A program made the position numbers and the translations under genes. From contig JAFUNI010000021.1 in assembly GCA_017482385.1 (NCBI GenBank), positions 62,001-126,000 on the forward strand: 64,000 nucleotides of DNA, in the 5' to 3' direction. This DNA comes from Oscillospiraceae bacterium (lineage in GTDB: Bacteria > Bacillota > Clostridia > Oscillospirales > Oscillospiraceae). Below, piece after piece: positions 8,746 to 18,670 of the stretch. Below the pieces are notes generated by a model. It saw only the letters and a program-made list of their open reading frames with translations, was not told where the DNA came from and made no database searches. The first letter of the stretch is position 1, and every line of letters starts with the position of its first letter.

Positions 8746-8834
8746 AACTATAGATATGTCTATATTATAGATTATATTTAATATAGTATCCTGTTGAAAA
8801 AATGCTTGTTTTTTCAACAGGTTTATGGTATAAT
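8741..8834 (+). promoter_or_regulatory. dnaA promoter region with AT-rich tract and inverted repeat
   Basis: An AT-rich stretch (8741-8789) leads into a perfect 13-bp inverted repeat (8790-8802 and 8809-8821, arm CCTGTTGAAAAAA). Each arm contains TGTTGAAAA, one base from the DnaA box TGTGGAAAA. The repeat overlaps the -35 TTGTTT (8806-8811); the -10 TATAAT is at 8829-8834 after 17 bases. The layout fits DnaA autorepression. Confidence 0.65.
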
Positions 8835-8918
8835 GCAGGGTGAAATATTATTAACAGTTTTTTCCGATTTTTATCGACAAAATACCCGTCTTTTTACAGA
8901 AGAAAGGAGTTAGAATTT

Positions 8919-10232
8919 ATGTTTTCATCAGCCTATGTTTGGGCGAAAATTATAAGCTATTTGGAAGAGCGGCTCACCGCCTCCACCGTGTCTGCCTGGT
9001 TTGACGATACCCAGGTGCTGGAATTTAACGAAAATCACCTGATCATCTACTGTCCCGACCAGTTCCGCCGGGATACCATCGCCAACCGCTGCGCCCCCTA
9101 TATCCACGACGCGCTGCAGGAAATGTTTGATTCCAAAGCCAAGCTCCGTGTGTTGGATGATGAGCAGCTGGAAAAATATCAAAACAAAGACACCCGGGTG
9201 ATCATGGACATCAATCCCAATTTCACCTTCCAAAACTTCGTGGTGGGCCCTACCAACCAGTTGGCCAACAACGCCGCCAAGGCGGTGGTGGACAACCCGG
9301 GCATGGTGTATAACCCTTTGTTTATTTACGGCCCTCCCGGTGTGGGCAAGACCCATTTGCTCCACGCCATCGCCAACGGCATCTATGCCAAGAATCCCAA
9401 TGCCAAGATCTTAAACACCAAGGGTGAGCAGTTCACCATTGAGCTGCTGGAGGCCATCCGTACCGGTGACAATATTGCTTTTCGCAGCAAGTACCGGGAT
9501 GTGGATCTGTTCCTGATCGACGATATCCAGTTCATCGCCGGCAAGGAGGTCACCCAGGAGGAATTCTTCCATACCTTCAACGCCCTCCACGAAAACGGCC
9601 GCCAGATCGTCCTCACCGCTGACCGCAAGCCCAGCGATATGCTGACCCTGGAGGGAAGACTGCAAAGCCGCTTTGAATCCGGTCTGATGGCGGACGTGCA
9701 GCCCCCCGACTATGAGACCCGCATGGCCATCATTCAGAACAAGGCCATCCATTTGGGGTTGGAGCTGCCGGCAGAGGTGTGCGATTACATTGCCAAGAAC
9801 ATCACCAACAATGTCCGTCAGTTAGAGGGCACGGTAAAAAAGATCATGGCCTACCGGGACTTAAACAATATGCCCCTGGATCTTCCCAATGTTTCCCGGG
9901 CCATCAGCGATATGTTCAAGACCGGCGAGGGCAACACCCTGCCCACCCCGGAGCTGGTCATCAGCCAGGTATGCAAGTTCTACTCCGTGGACGAGGCCAC
10001 CCTCCGCGGCACCCAGAGAAACCGGGGTACTGTGGAAGCCCGGCAGGTTGCGGTTTACCTGATGCGCAAGCTGACGAACCTGTCCTCTCCCGAGATCGGC
10101 GAGGTGCTGAACCGGGATCACGCCACCATTTTGTACTCGGTCAAGCAGGTGGAGCAGAAGCTTGCCAAGAACGATACCGATATGCAGAACCACATCCGGG
10201 ATATTACCGCCAATATCAATTCCTGCCTGTAA
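8919..10232 (+). CDS. dnaA: Chromosomal replication initiator protein DnaA
   Basis: 437 residues. Binds DnaA boxes and melts oriC using ATP. Domain I is at residues 1-80, a short linker follows, then the AAA+ domain III with Walker A GPPGVGKTH (about residue 142), Walker B LFLIDDIQF and sensor motifs. Domain IV ends the protein with the DNA-binding signature NRDHATILYSVKQVE. The ATG at 8919 has GAAAGGAG at good spacing. It is followed by the oriC unwinding region and dnaN, the standard Firmicutes order. Confidence 0.98.
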   Translation: MFSSAYVWAKIISYLEERLTASTVSAWFDDTQVLEFNENHLIIYCPDQFRRDTIANRCAPYIHDALQEMFDSKAKLRVLDDEQLEKYQNKDTRVIMDINPNFTFQNFVVGPTNQLANNAAKAVVDNPGMVYNPLFIYGPPGVGKTHLLHAIANGIYAKNPNAKILNTKGEQFTIELLEAIRTGDNIAFRSKYRDVDLFLIDDIQFIAGKEVTQEEFFHTFNALHENGRQIVLTADRKPSDMLTLEGRLQSRFESGLMADVQPPDYETRMAIIQNKAIHLGLELPAEVCDYIAKNITNNVRQLEGTVKKIMAYRDLNNMPLDLPNVSRAISDMFKTGEGNTLPTPELVISQVCKFYSVDEATLRGTQRNRGTVEARQVAVYLMRKLTNLSSPEIGEVLNRDHATILYSVKQVEQKLAKNDTDMQNHIRDITANINSCL

Positions 10233-10233
10233 A

Positions 10234-10266
10234 AATGCGTAATGCATAATGCTTAATGCATAATTA
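10234..10266. repeat. R2 low-complexity repeat
   Basis: AATGCGTAATGCATAATGCT and further units between the dnaA stop codon and the first DnaA box of oriC. Confidence 0.75.
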
Positions 10267-10267
10267 T

Positions 10268-10495
10268 TTTTCCACAGGGCTTGTGAATTGTTAATAAATC
10301 TTCTGTGGAAAACTTTGGTGATAAAATTCCGCAAGTGGGCCTGTTGATAAGGTTTGTCTTATCAACAGATATCCTGTTGAAAAAAATTCCTTGGGGCGCA
10401 AGGCTTTTTCGGGGTTTTCCACATAATTTCGTACTACTACTACATCTACTACCTAAAATATCTATTTTTATATATTTATTTATTATTTTCAGAAG
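10268..10495. other. oriC: Origin of replication (oriC), unwinding region with DnaA boxes and DnaA-trio
   Basis: Three DnaA-box matches: TTTTCCACA at 10268-10276, TGTGGAAAA at 10304-10312 and TTTTCCACA at 10415-10423. A perfect 11-bp inverted repeat (CTGTTGATAAG, 10341-10351 and 10358-10368) carries two near-boxes TGTTGATAA, and another TGTTGAAAA is at 10374-10382. Ten bases after the last box starts a CTA-type trinucleotide tract (10434-10451: CTA CTA CTA CAT CTA CTA), the DnaA-trio known from Bacillus, then an AT-rich unwinding stretch to about 10490. Order and spacing match the basal unwinding system described in Bacillus subtilis. Confidence 0.88.
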
Positions 10496-10509
10496 GGAAG
10501 GATTTTACA

Positions 10510-11619
10510 ATGCGTTTTACCTGTGAAAAAAGTAACCTGATGACGGGCCTGAATATTACCGGTCGGACTGTGGCACAGAAAAGCTCTCTTTCTGCCATTG
10601 AGGGTATCTTGTGCCGGGCCGGCGACGGTCTGAGCCTCACCGGTTACAATATGGAAACCGCCATTACCTATTGCATCGACGCAGATGTTTCTGAAGTGGG
10701 TCAGTGCGTGCTGCCTGCCAAGCTTTTTGGCGATATTATCCGCCGTCTGCCCGAGGGTGAGGTTACCGTTGTGGTCAGCGATACTTACAAGGTATCCATT
10801 CGCTCCGGTTACGCATCCTTTAATATTTCCGCAGAGTCTGCTGACGATTATCCGGAGCTGCCCGATGTGGGCGATGGCAAGTCCATTCGGATGCCCCAAG
10901 TGGCAATGAAGGAGCTCATCGGCGGTACCATCTTTGCGGTTTCTGAAAACCAGGGCCGGCCCATTCATACCGGCGTAAAGTTTGAAGTGGAAAGCGACCG
11001 GGTTTCCGCCATTGCTGTGGACGGCTTCCGTTTGGCTCGCCGCACCTGGCATTTCCCCGAGCCCACCAACCGGAATCTTGCTTTCGTTGTGCCTGCCCAG
11101 GGCCTGAAGGAAGTGGAAAAGATCCTCCAGGACGGCGAGGAAAATGTAGCCTTTACCCAGGGCAAGAAGCACATTCTGTTCCAGATGGGCTGCTGCACGG
11201 TGATCTGCCGGCTCCTTGACGGCGATTTTCTGGATTGGCGGAAGGTGGTTCCCATGGACAGCCCCATTAAATTGGTGGCAAATGTGTATGACTTGGCAAG
11301 CTCTATTGAGCGTGTGGGTCTGGTGGTTTCTGAAAAATATCAGAGCCCGGTGCGCTGCGTATTCACAAACAATGAACTGCAGCTGAAGACCAATACCATC
11401 ATCGGCGCGGCAGAGGACCGCTGCTCCATCGCCGGCGACGGCAAAGATTTGGAGATCGGCTTCAAGGTCAAGTACCTGTCCGATGCTTTGCGTGCCGTTC
11501 CTTCCGAGGAAGTGTGCCTGGAGCTGACCAACAGCCTAAGCCCCATCGTGCTGACCCCCGTGGACGATAAGAAGGACTTTGCTTACATGGTCCTGCCTGT
11601 GAGAATTAAAACCAACTAA
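10510..11619 (+). CDS. dnaN: DNA polymerase III beta sliding clamp
   Basis: 369 residues, the ring-shaped processivity clamp that also docks other replication and repair proteins. Three clamp domains of about 120 residues are present; the C-terminal motif YMVLPVRIK matches the family's conserved YM-PMR-type end. GAAGGGAAGG precedes the ATG. It is separated from the S4 gene by eight bases, and the two probably share a transcript with recF. Confidence 0.97.
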   Translation: MRFTCEKSNLMTGLNITGRTVAQKSSLSAIEGILCRAGDGLSLTGYNMETAITYCIDADVSEVGQCVLPAKLFGDIIRRLPEGEVTVVVSDTYKVSIRSGYASFNISAESADDYPELPDVGDGKSIRMPQVAMKELIGGTIFAVSENQGRPIHTGVKFEVESDRVSAIAVDGFRLARRTWHFPEPTNRNLAFVVPAQGLKEVEKILQDGEENVAFTQGKKHILFQMGCCTVICRLLDGDFLDWRKVVPMDSPIKLVANVYDLASSIERVGLVVSEKYQSPVRCVFTNNELQLKTNTIIGAAEDRCSIAGDGKDLEIGFKVKYLSDALRAVPSEEVCLELTNSLSPIVLTPVDDKKDFAYMVLPVRIKTN

Positions 11620-11627
11620 GAGGAACT

Positions 11628-11876
11628 ATGAAAGTAACAGTAACCAAAAAGGCGGCAAATGCCAAGCCACTGACCATTCATACGGAATATATCAAGCTGC
11701 AGGACGCTCTCAAATATGCCAATTTGGTATACTCCGGCGGAGAAGCCAAGCAGCTGATTCTGGACGGCATGGTGAAGGTCAACGGCGAAGTGTGCCTGAT
11801 GCGCGGCAAAAAGCTCTATCCCGGCGACCAGTTTGCCTTCCAGGGCCACACCATTGTAATAGAAAATGATACTTGA
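11628..11876 (+). CDS. yaaA: S4-domain RNA-binding protein, YaaA type
   Basis: 82 residues with one S4 fold (LQDALKYANLVYSGGEAKQL, then VNGEVCLMRGKKLYPGD). In Firmicutes a small S4 protein sits at this exact place between dnaN and recF; its role is thought to involve RNA or ribosome binding. The gene overlaps recF by 11 bases, which suggests translational coupling. Confidence 0.9.
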   Translation: MKVTVTKKAANAKPLTIHTEYIKLQDALKYANLVYSGGEAKQLILDGMVKVNGEVCLMRGKKLYPGDQFAFQGHTIVIENDT

Positions 11877-12959
11877 AAATATTCGCTTGGAAAACTATCG
11901 GAATTACACCGAGGTTTTCGCAGAATTTGACCCGGGTGTAAACCTGTTGGTAGGCCAAAATGCCCAGGGCAAGACCAATCTTTTGGAGGCGGTGGCATTC
12001 CTTGGCTCCGGCCGGGCATTCCGCACCCAAAAAAGTGCAGAGCTGGTGAAATTTGGCGCAGACTTTGCCCAGTTGGAGGGCAATGTCTTCTCCCAGGAGC
12101 GGCAGCAGAACTTAAAATGGGTGCTGTTTTCCGCATCCCGCCCCCGGCAGCTTTACCGCAACGGCGCAAAAAAGAAAACCGCCGCAGATATTTCCGGTGT
12201 CTTGCAAACGGTTTTGTTCTGTCCGGAGGACTTAATGGTACTGAAAACCGGCGCGTCAAGCAGGCGGCGGTTGGCGGATAATGCCATCTGCCAGCTGCGG
12301 CCCAACTATGAGGCGGCGCTGTTGGAGTACAACCGGATCCTGGAGCAGAAAAACCGCATTTTGAAAGACCGGCACGAGAATCCCGCCCTTTTGGAGATAC
12401 TCCCGGAGTACAATGCAAGATTGTGCCAGGTGGGCGCGCTGCTCATATCCTACCGGGCAAGATTTTTTGAGGGTCTTGGCAGAGAAGCGGCGGAATTTCA
12501 CAAAAGCTTCTCCGGTGGAAAAGAGGATTTTTCCCTCAGCTACAAGACCGTTTCCACCATTTCTGACCCCTTTGCCCCGGTTATCTTGCTGGAGCAGAAG
12601 CTCCAGGAGCATTTAGAGAGCCACTACCGGGCAGAGCTGGAAAGCAGCTGCTGCCTTACCGGCCCTCACAAGGACGATTTTGATGTGACCCTTTCCGGGA
12701 TCTCCTTAAAAGCCTTCGGCTCTCAAGGCCAGGTGCGGACTGCCGCTGTAAGCTTAAAGCTTGCCCAGCGGACCTTAATGGAAAAAGAATCGGGAGAAAT
12801 ACCCGTGCTTTTATTGGACGATGTTTTGTCGGAGTTAGACCCCAGCCGGCAGGACTTCGTGCTGAATCAAATCTCCCGGGGACAGGTGTTCATCACCTCC
12901 TGCGAACCGGGACGATTCACCAAGTTAGGAAGAACGATAGAAATAGAAAAAGGAATGAT

Positions 12960-12975
<16 letters not shown>
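11866..12975 (+). CDS. recF: DNA replication and repair protein RecF
   Basis: 369 residues, SMC-like ATPase that helps RecA load at single-strand gaps. Walker A GQNAQGKTN lies near residue 30; the ABC-type signature (FGSQGQVRTAAVSLKLA) and Walker B (VLLLDDVLSELD) are near the C-terminus. Oddly, the last four residues and stop (GTA GGG GAG GCA TAG) are read from the start of an R1 repeat, so the original 3' end has been replaced or trimmed. It overlaps the S4 gene by 11 bases. Confidence 0.96.
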
Positions 12976-14960
<1,985 letters not shown>

Positions 14961-14974
14961 GGAGGTGACGCAAC

Positions 14975-17482
14975 TTGGCAAAACATAACCGTGATTACAA
15001 GCCGGAGGATATCCTGTTCCCGGAACAGGCCATTACCGAGTCCAATCTTGTGGACGAAATGGAAAAATCCTACATCGAATACGCCATGAGCGTCATCGTG
15101 GGCAGAGCACTGCCCGATGTCCGTGACGGTCTGAAGCCCGTTCACCGGCGCATTCTTTACACTATGTATGAGTCGGGCTTAACTTCCGACAAGCCCTTTA
15201 AGAAGTCTGCCACCTGCGTCGGTGATGTGCTGGGTAAGTACCACCCCCACGGCGATGCATCTGTGTACGACGCAATGGTCCGCTTAGCGCAGAATTTCTC
15301 CATGCGCTATATGCTGGTGGACGGCCACGGTAACTTTGGCTCCGTGGATGGCGACCCCCCTGCCGCCTACCGTTACACCGAGGCAAGAATGTCCAAGCTC
15401 TCCAATGAGATGCTCCGTGACATCGAGAAGGACACCGTCAACTGGGACCCCAACTTCGACGAAAGCCGGAAAGAACCCCGGGTCCTGCCCAGCCGTTTCC
15501 CCAATCTGCTGGTGAACGGCTCAAGTGGTATTGCCGTTGGTATGGCCACCAATATCCCGCCCCACAACCTCACCGAGGTCATTAACGCCTGCGTGGCTGT
15601 GATGGACGATCCCGAGATCACAGCCGTGGATCTCATGGAGCACATCACCGGCCCCGACTTCCCCACCGGCGGTATCATTATGGGCCGCAGCGGCATCCGG
15701 GCTGCCTACGCCACCGGCCGCGGCAAGGTGGTTGTCCGGGCAAGAGCCGAGTTTGAGGAATTCGGCGCAGACCGTACCCGTATCATCGTTTCCGAGCTTC
15801 CCTACCAGGTCAATAAGCGCCAGCTCATTAAGAACATCGCCGACCAGGTGAAGGACAAGCGTTTGGAGGGCATTTCTGACCTCCGTGACGAGACCGACCG
15901 CAACGGTATGCGTATCGTCATCGAGCTGAAGAAGGACGCCAATCCCCAGGTGGTGCTGAACACCCTGTTCAAGCAGACCGCTTTGCAGAGCAGCTTCGGT
16001 ATCATTATGCTGGCGCTGGTGGACGACCAAAAGCAGCCCCGCATCCTGTCTTTGAGACAGATCATCGACGAGTATCTGGCATTCCAGATGGAAGTGCTGA
16101 CCCGCCGTACCGAGTTCGACCTGCGGAAAGCAAGAGAGCGCGCCCATTTGCTCGAGGGTCTGCTCATTGCCCAGGATAACATCGACGAGGTCATTCGTAT
16201 CATCCGCAGCGCCTATGACGACGCCAAGGAGCGCCTGTGTGAGCGTTTTGGTTTGGACGAAGTCCAGGCCCAAGCCATCCTGGATATGCGTCTGAAAGCC
16301 CTCCAGGGCCTTGACAGAGAAAAGCTCCAGGCTGAGTACGATGAAATCCAGGAGCGCATCGCTTACTATGAAGACCTGCTTGCCAACCGGGAGAAGCTCC
16401 AGGCTGTGCTCCGTGAGGAGCTGATCGCCATTCGGGACAAGTTCGGCGACGAGCGCAAGACCGAGATCCAGGAGATCGAGGACGAGATCGACATCGAAGA
16501 CCTCATCGAGGAGGAGACCTGCGCCTTTACCATCTCCAATGCGGGCTATGTCAAGCGTATGCCTGTGGATATGTATCGTACCCAGAGCCGCGGCGGCCGT
16601 GGTGTCAACGCCCAGAATCTGAAGGACGAGGACTATGTGAAGAGCCTGTATGTGGCATCTACCCACGATCATCTGCTGTTCTTCACCGATAAGGGCCGTG
16701 TCCACCACCGGAAGGGTTATCAGATCCCCGAGGCAGGCAGAACTGCCCGTGGTACTGCGATGGTGAATATCCTGCCCCTGGAGCAGGGCGAAAGTGTCAC
16801 CGCAACGGTGATCACCCGGGAGTTCAACGAGGACGAATATCTGATGATGGTCACCCAAAAGGGTACTGTCAAGCGGATCCCCTTCATTGCGCTGAATACC
16901 CGCCGCAAGACCGGTATCCGGGCCATCACTTTGGACGAGGGCGACCAGCTGATCAATGTGATCCGCACAAACGGCGACGATAATATGATCCTTGCCACCC
17001 GGGAGGGTATGGCCATCTGCTTCAACGAAAACGATGTCCGTCCCATGGGCCGTGACGCCGCAGGTGTCCGGGGTATTATGTTAACCGGTGATGACTATGT
17101 GATCGGCGCGGAAAAGGTGGTGGAAGGCCGTACCCTGCTCACCGTTACCGAGAACGGCTACGGCAAGCGCACCGAGCTTTCCGAGTACCTGCGTACCGGC
17201 CCCGAGGGCGAAAAAGTGCCTCAGAGCCGTGGCGGTAAGGGCCTGAAAAACTACAATATCACCCCCAAGACCGGCAAAGTTGCAGGCTGCTGCACCGTTG
17301 CCGAGACCGACGATGTGATGCTCATCGAAAACGGCGGCGTTATCATCCGGGTGAAGGCATCCGGCATCAATGTTTACAAGCGGGATGTCCAGGGTGTTAT
17401 TGTGATGCGCATTGAAGAGGGCAACCAGCTGGTGGCAATCCAGCGGGTGGAAGCCGACGAAACTGAGGAAACAGAAGAATGA
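14975..17482 (+). CDS. gyrA: DNA gyrase subunit A
   Basis: 835 residues, breakage-reunion subunit of gyrase. It starts with TTG at 14975, ten bases after GGAGGTGA. The catalytic tyrosine lies in [10 protein letters not shown], and six-bladed C-terminal beta-pinwheel repeats follow, including the QSRGGRGV gyrase box. The quinolone region reads [10 protein letters not shown]: Ala where Escherichia coli has Ser83, as in mycobacteria. The stop codon overlaps the rnhA start by four bases. Confidence 0.98.
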   Translation: MAKHNRDYKPEDILFPEQAITESNLVDEMEKSYIEYAMSVIVGRALPDVRDGLKPVHRRILYTMYESGLTSDKPFKKSATCVGDVLGKYHPHGDASVYDAMVRLAQNFSMRYMLVDGHGNFGSVDGDPPAAYRYTEARMSKLSNEMLRDIEKDTVNWDPNFDESRKEPRVLPSRFPNLLVNGSSGIAVGMATNIPPHNLTEVINACVAVMDDPEITAVDLMEHITGPDFPTGGIIMGRSGIRAAYATGRGKVVVRARAEFEEFGADRTRIIVSELPYQVNKRQLIKNIADQVKDKRLEGISDLRDETDRNGMRIVIELKKDANPQVVLNTLFKQTALQSSFGIIMLALVDDQKQPRILSLRQIIDEYLAFQMEVLTRRTEFDLRKARERAHLLEGLLIAQDNIDEVIRIIRSAYDDAKERLCERFGLDEVQAQAILDMRLKALQGLDREKLQAEYDEIQERIAYYEDLLANREKLQAVLREELIAIRDKFGDERKTEIQEIEDEIDIEDLIEEETCAFTISNAGYVKRMPVDMYRTQSRGGRGVNAQNLKDEDYVKSLYVASTHDHLLFFTDKGRVHHRKGYQIPEAGRTARGTAMVNILPLEQGESVTATVITREFNEDEYLMMVTQKGTVKRIPFIALNTRRKTGIRAITLDEGDQLINVIRTNGDDNMILATREGMAICFNENDVRPMGRDAAGVRGIMLTGDDYVIGAEKVVEGRTLLTVTENGYGKRTELSEYLRTGPEGEKVPQSRGGKGLKNYNITPKTGKVAGCCTVAETDDVMLIENGGVIIRVKASGINVYKRDVQGVIVMRIEEGNQLVAIQRVEADETEETEE

Positions 17483-17919
17483 AAACAGTGACCCTCTATA
17501 CAGACGGTGCCTGTTCCGGCAACCCCGGCCCTGGTGGCTGGGGTGCCATTTTAGAGTACGCAGGCACAGAAAAAGAGCTCTCCGGCGGCGAAAAAGAGAC
17601 CACCAACAACCGCATGGAGCTGACCGCCGTGATCGCAGGTCTGTCTGCCTTAAAAGAGCCCTGCATTGTGGAGCTTTACTCGGATTCTAAGTATGTGATC
17701 GACGGTTTATCCAAGGGCTGGGCTGTTTCCTGGCAGAAAAATGGCTGGAAAAAAGCGGACAAAAAGCCCGCCTTAAACCCGGATCTATGGGAAAAACTCC
17801 TGGAACTGGCAACAATTCACACACTTCATTACCATTGGGTCAAAGGACACGCAGACAACCCCAAGAATAACAGATGCGACCAGCTGGCAGTGGCAGAATC
17901 TAAAATGCATAATGCATAA
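17479..17919 (+). CDS. rnhA: Ribonuclease HI
   Basis: 146 residues, degrades RNA in RNA-DNA hybrids. Catalytic residues are all present: [18 protein letters not shown] (Glu), SDSKYVIDG (Asp) and [16 protein letters not shown] (Asp). The ATG overlaps gyrA's stop (ATGA), so it is coupled to gyrA. The last four residues, MHNA, and the stop codon are encoded by an R2 repeat (from 17905), meaning the repeat has entered or replaced the original 3' end. Confidence 0.96.
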   Translation: MKTVTLYTDGACSGNPGPGGWGAILEYAGTEKELSGGEKETTNNRMELTAVIAGLSALKEPCIVELYSDSKYVIDGLSKGWAVSWQKNGWKKADKKPALNPDLWEKLLELATIHTLHYHWVKGHADNPKNNRCDQLAVAESKMHNA

Positions 17920-17939
17920 TGCGTAATGCATAATGAGGT
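17905..17939. repeat. R2 low-complexity repeat at the 3' end of rnhA
   Basis: Units ATGCATAATGCATAATGCGT and so on. It encodes the last residues of RNase HI, and its far end (AATGAGGTGG) provides the Shine-Dalgarno region of the next gene. Confidence 0.8.
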
Positions 17940-17945
17940 GGAAAA

Positions 17946-18296
17946 ATGAAAGATAATGTGATTTTGGATAAAAGCTTTGCTTTTGCGGTGCGAATTGTAA
18001 ATTTGTACAAATATTTGACAGAGCAGAAAAAAGAGTATGTTATGTCAAAGCAACTGCTTCGTTCCGGAACCAGCATTGGAGCCAATACCGCCGAGGCGCA
18101 GCGGGCGCAAAGCAAACCGGATTTTATTTCCAAAATGAGTATTGCCTTAAAGGAATCCTATGAGGTGGATTACTGGCTGCGCTTATTGTGGGCTACGGAG
18201 TATATCGAAGAAAACGCGTACAAAAGTATGCGCGACGATAATGAGGAATTGATAAGTCTTTTGATGGCAATTAGCAAATCTGCAAAAAATAATTAA
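17946..18296 (+). CDS. Four-helix bundle protein (23S rRNA intervening-sequence protein family)
   Basis: 116 residues, nearly all helical. The family signature is visible: LDKSFAFAVRIVNLYKYL, QLLRSGTSIGANTAEAQRAQ, FISKMSIALKESYEVDYWLR, and a final helix. The family was first found within 23S rRNA intervening sequences and also occurs as stand-alone genes; its molecular role is unclear. R2 repeats lie on both sides, as if the gene were a cassette between repeats, but orientation follows gyrA-rnhA. Confidence 0.85.
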   Translation: MKDNVILDKSFAFAVRIVNLYKYLTEQKKEYVMSKQLLRSGTSIGANTAEAQRAQSKPDFISKMSIALKESYEVDYWLRLLWATEYIEENAYKSMRDDNEELISLLMAISKSAKNN

Positions 18297-18326
18297 GCAT
18301 TATGCATTACGCATTATGCATTAAAA
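18294..18326. repeat. R2 low-complexity repeat
   Basis: ATTAAGCATTATGCATTACG-type units starting at the stop codon of the four-helix-bundle gene; inverted relative to the copy at 17905-17939. Confidence 0.75.
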
Positions 18327-18341
18327 ACCCCGGAGGTTTTT

Positions 18342-18584
18342 ATGTATCTATCCATCGGCAATGATATGGCGGTGCGGGAGAAGAGTATCATCGGCATTTT
18401 CGATATGGACAACACCTCCACCTCCAAGCGCACAAGGGATTTTTTGGAAAAAGCCGAGCAAAAAGGTGAGGTCGTCCCCTGTGATGACCTGCCCAAATCC
18501 TTTATTCTCACGGCGGAATACGGCTTTAACCGGGTGCATCTGACCCCCTATGCCACCGCAACCTTGGAAAAGAGACTAAAATAA
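18342..18584 (+). CDS. remB: RemB-like DNA-binding regulator (DUF370/YaaB family)
   Basis: 80 residues matching the RemA/RemB family (MYLSIGNDMAVREKSIIGIFDMD, then PKSFILTAEYGFNRVHLTP). In Bacillus RemB lies between recF and gyrB and is linked to biofilm matrix expression; here it has moved behind rnhA and the four-helix-bundle gene. AGG precedes the ATG (CCCGGAGGTTTTTATG). A clean terminator follows. Confidence 0.85.
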   Translation: MYLSIGNDMAVREKSIIGIFDMDNTSTSKRTRDFLEKAEQKGEVVPCDDLPKSFILTAEYGFNRVHLTPYATATLEKRLK

Positions 18585-18608
18585 AAAGCCTCCCAACGGA
18601 GGCTTTTT
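18583..18608 (+). terminator. Intrinsic terminator of remB
   Basis: AAAAAGCCTCC, loop CAAC, GGAGGCTTTTT. It begins at the remB stop codon. Confidence 0.9.
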
Positions 18609-18610
18609 AT

Positions 18611-18635
18611 AATGCATAATGCGTAATGCATAATG
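18611..18635. repeat. R2 low-complexity repeat
   Basis: AATGCATAATGCGTAATGCA and one more unit, placed between the remB terminator and the terminator of the first surface-protein gene. Confidence 0.75.
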
Positions 18636-18667
18636 AAGGGAACGGCCAACGGCCGTTCCCTTTTTCT
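18636..18667. terminator. Terminator of surface-protein paralogue P1
   Basis: AAGGGAACGGCC, loop AAC, GGCCGTTCCCTT and a T-run on the plus strand; a similar A-run lacks on the other side, so it may serve both directions. The GGGAACG-type hairpin recurs after the other paralogues. Confidence 0.7.
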
Positions 18668-18670
18668 ATG

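Noticed and set aside
17905-18326. R2 arrays as possible CRISPR
   Set aside because: Units are 8-10 bases in direct tandem without unique spacers, and no cas genes are near.
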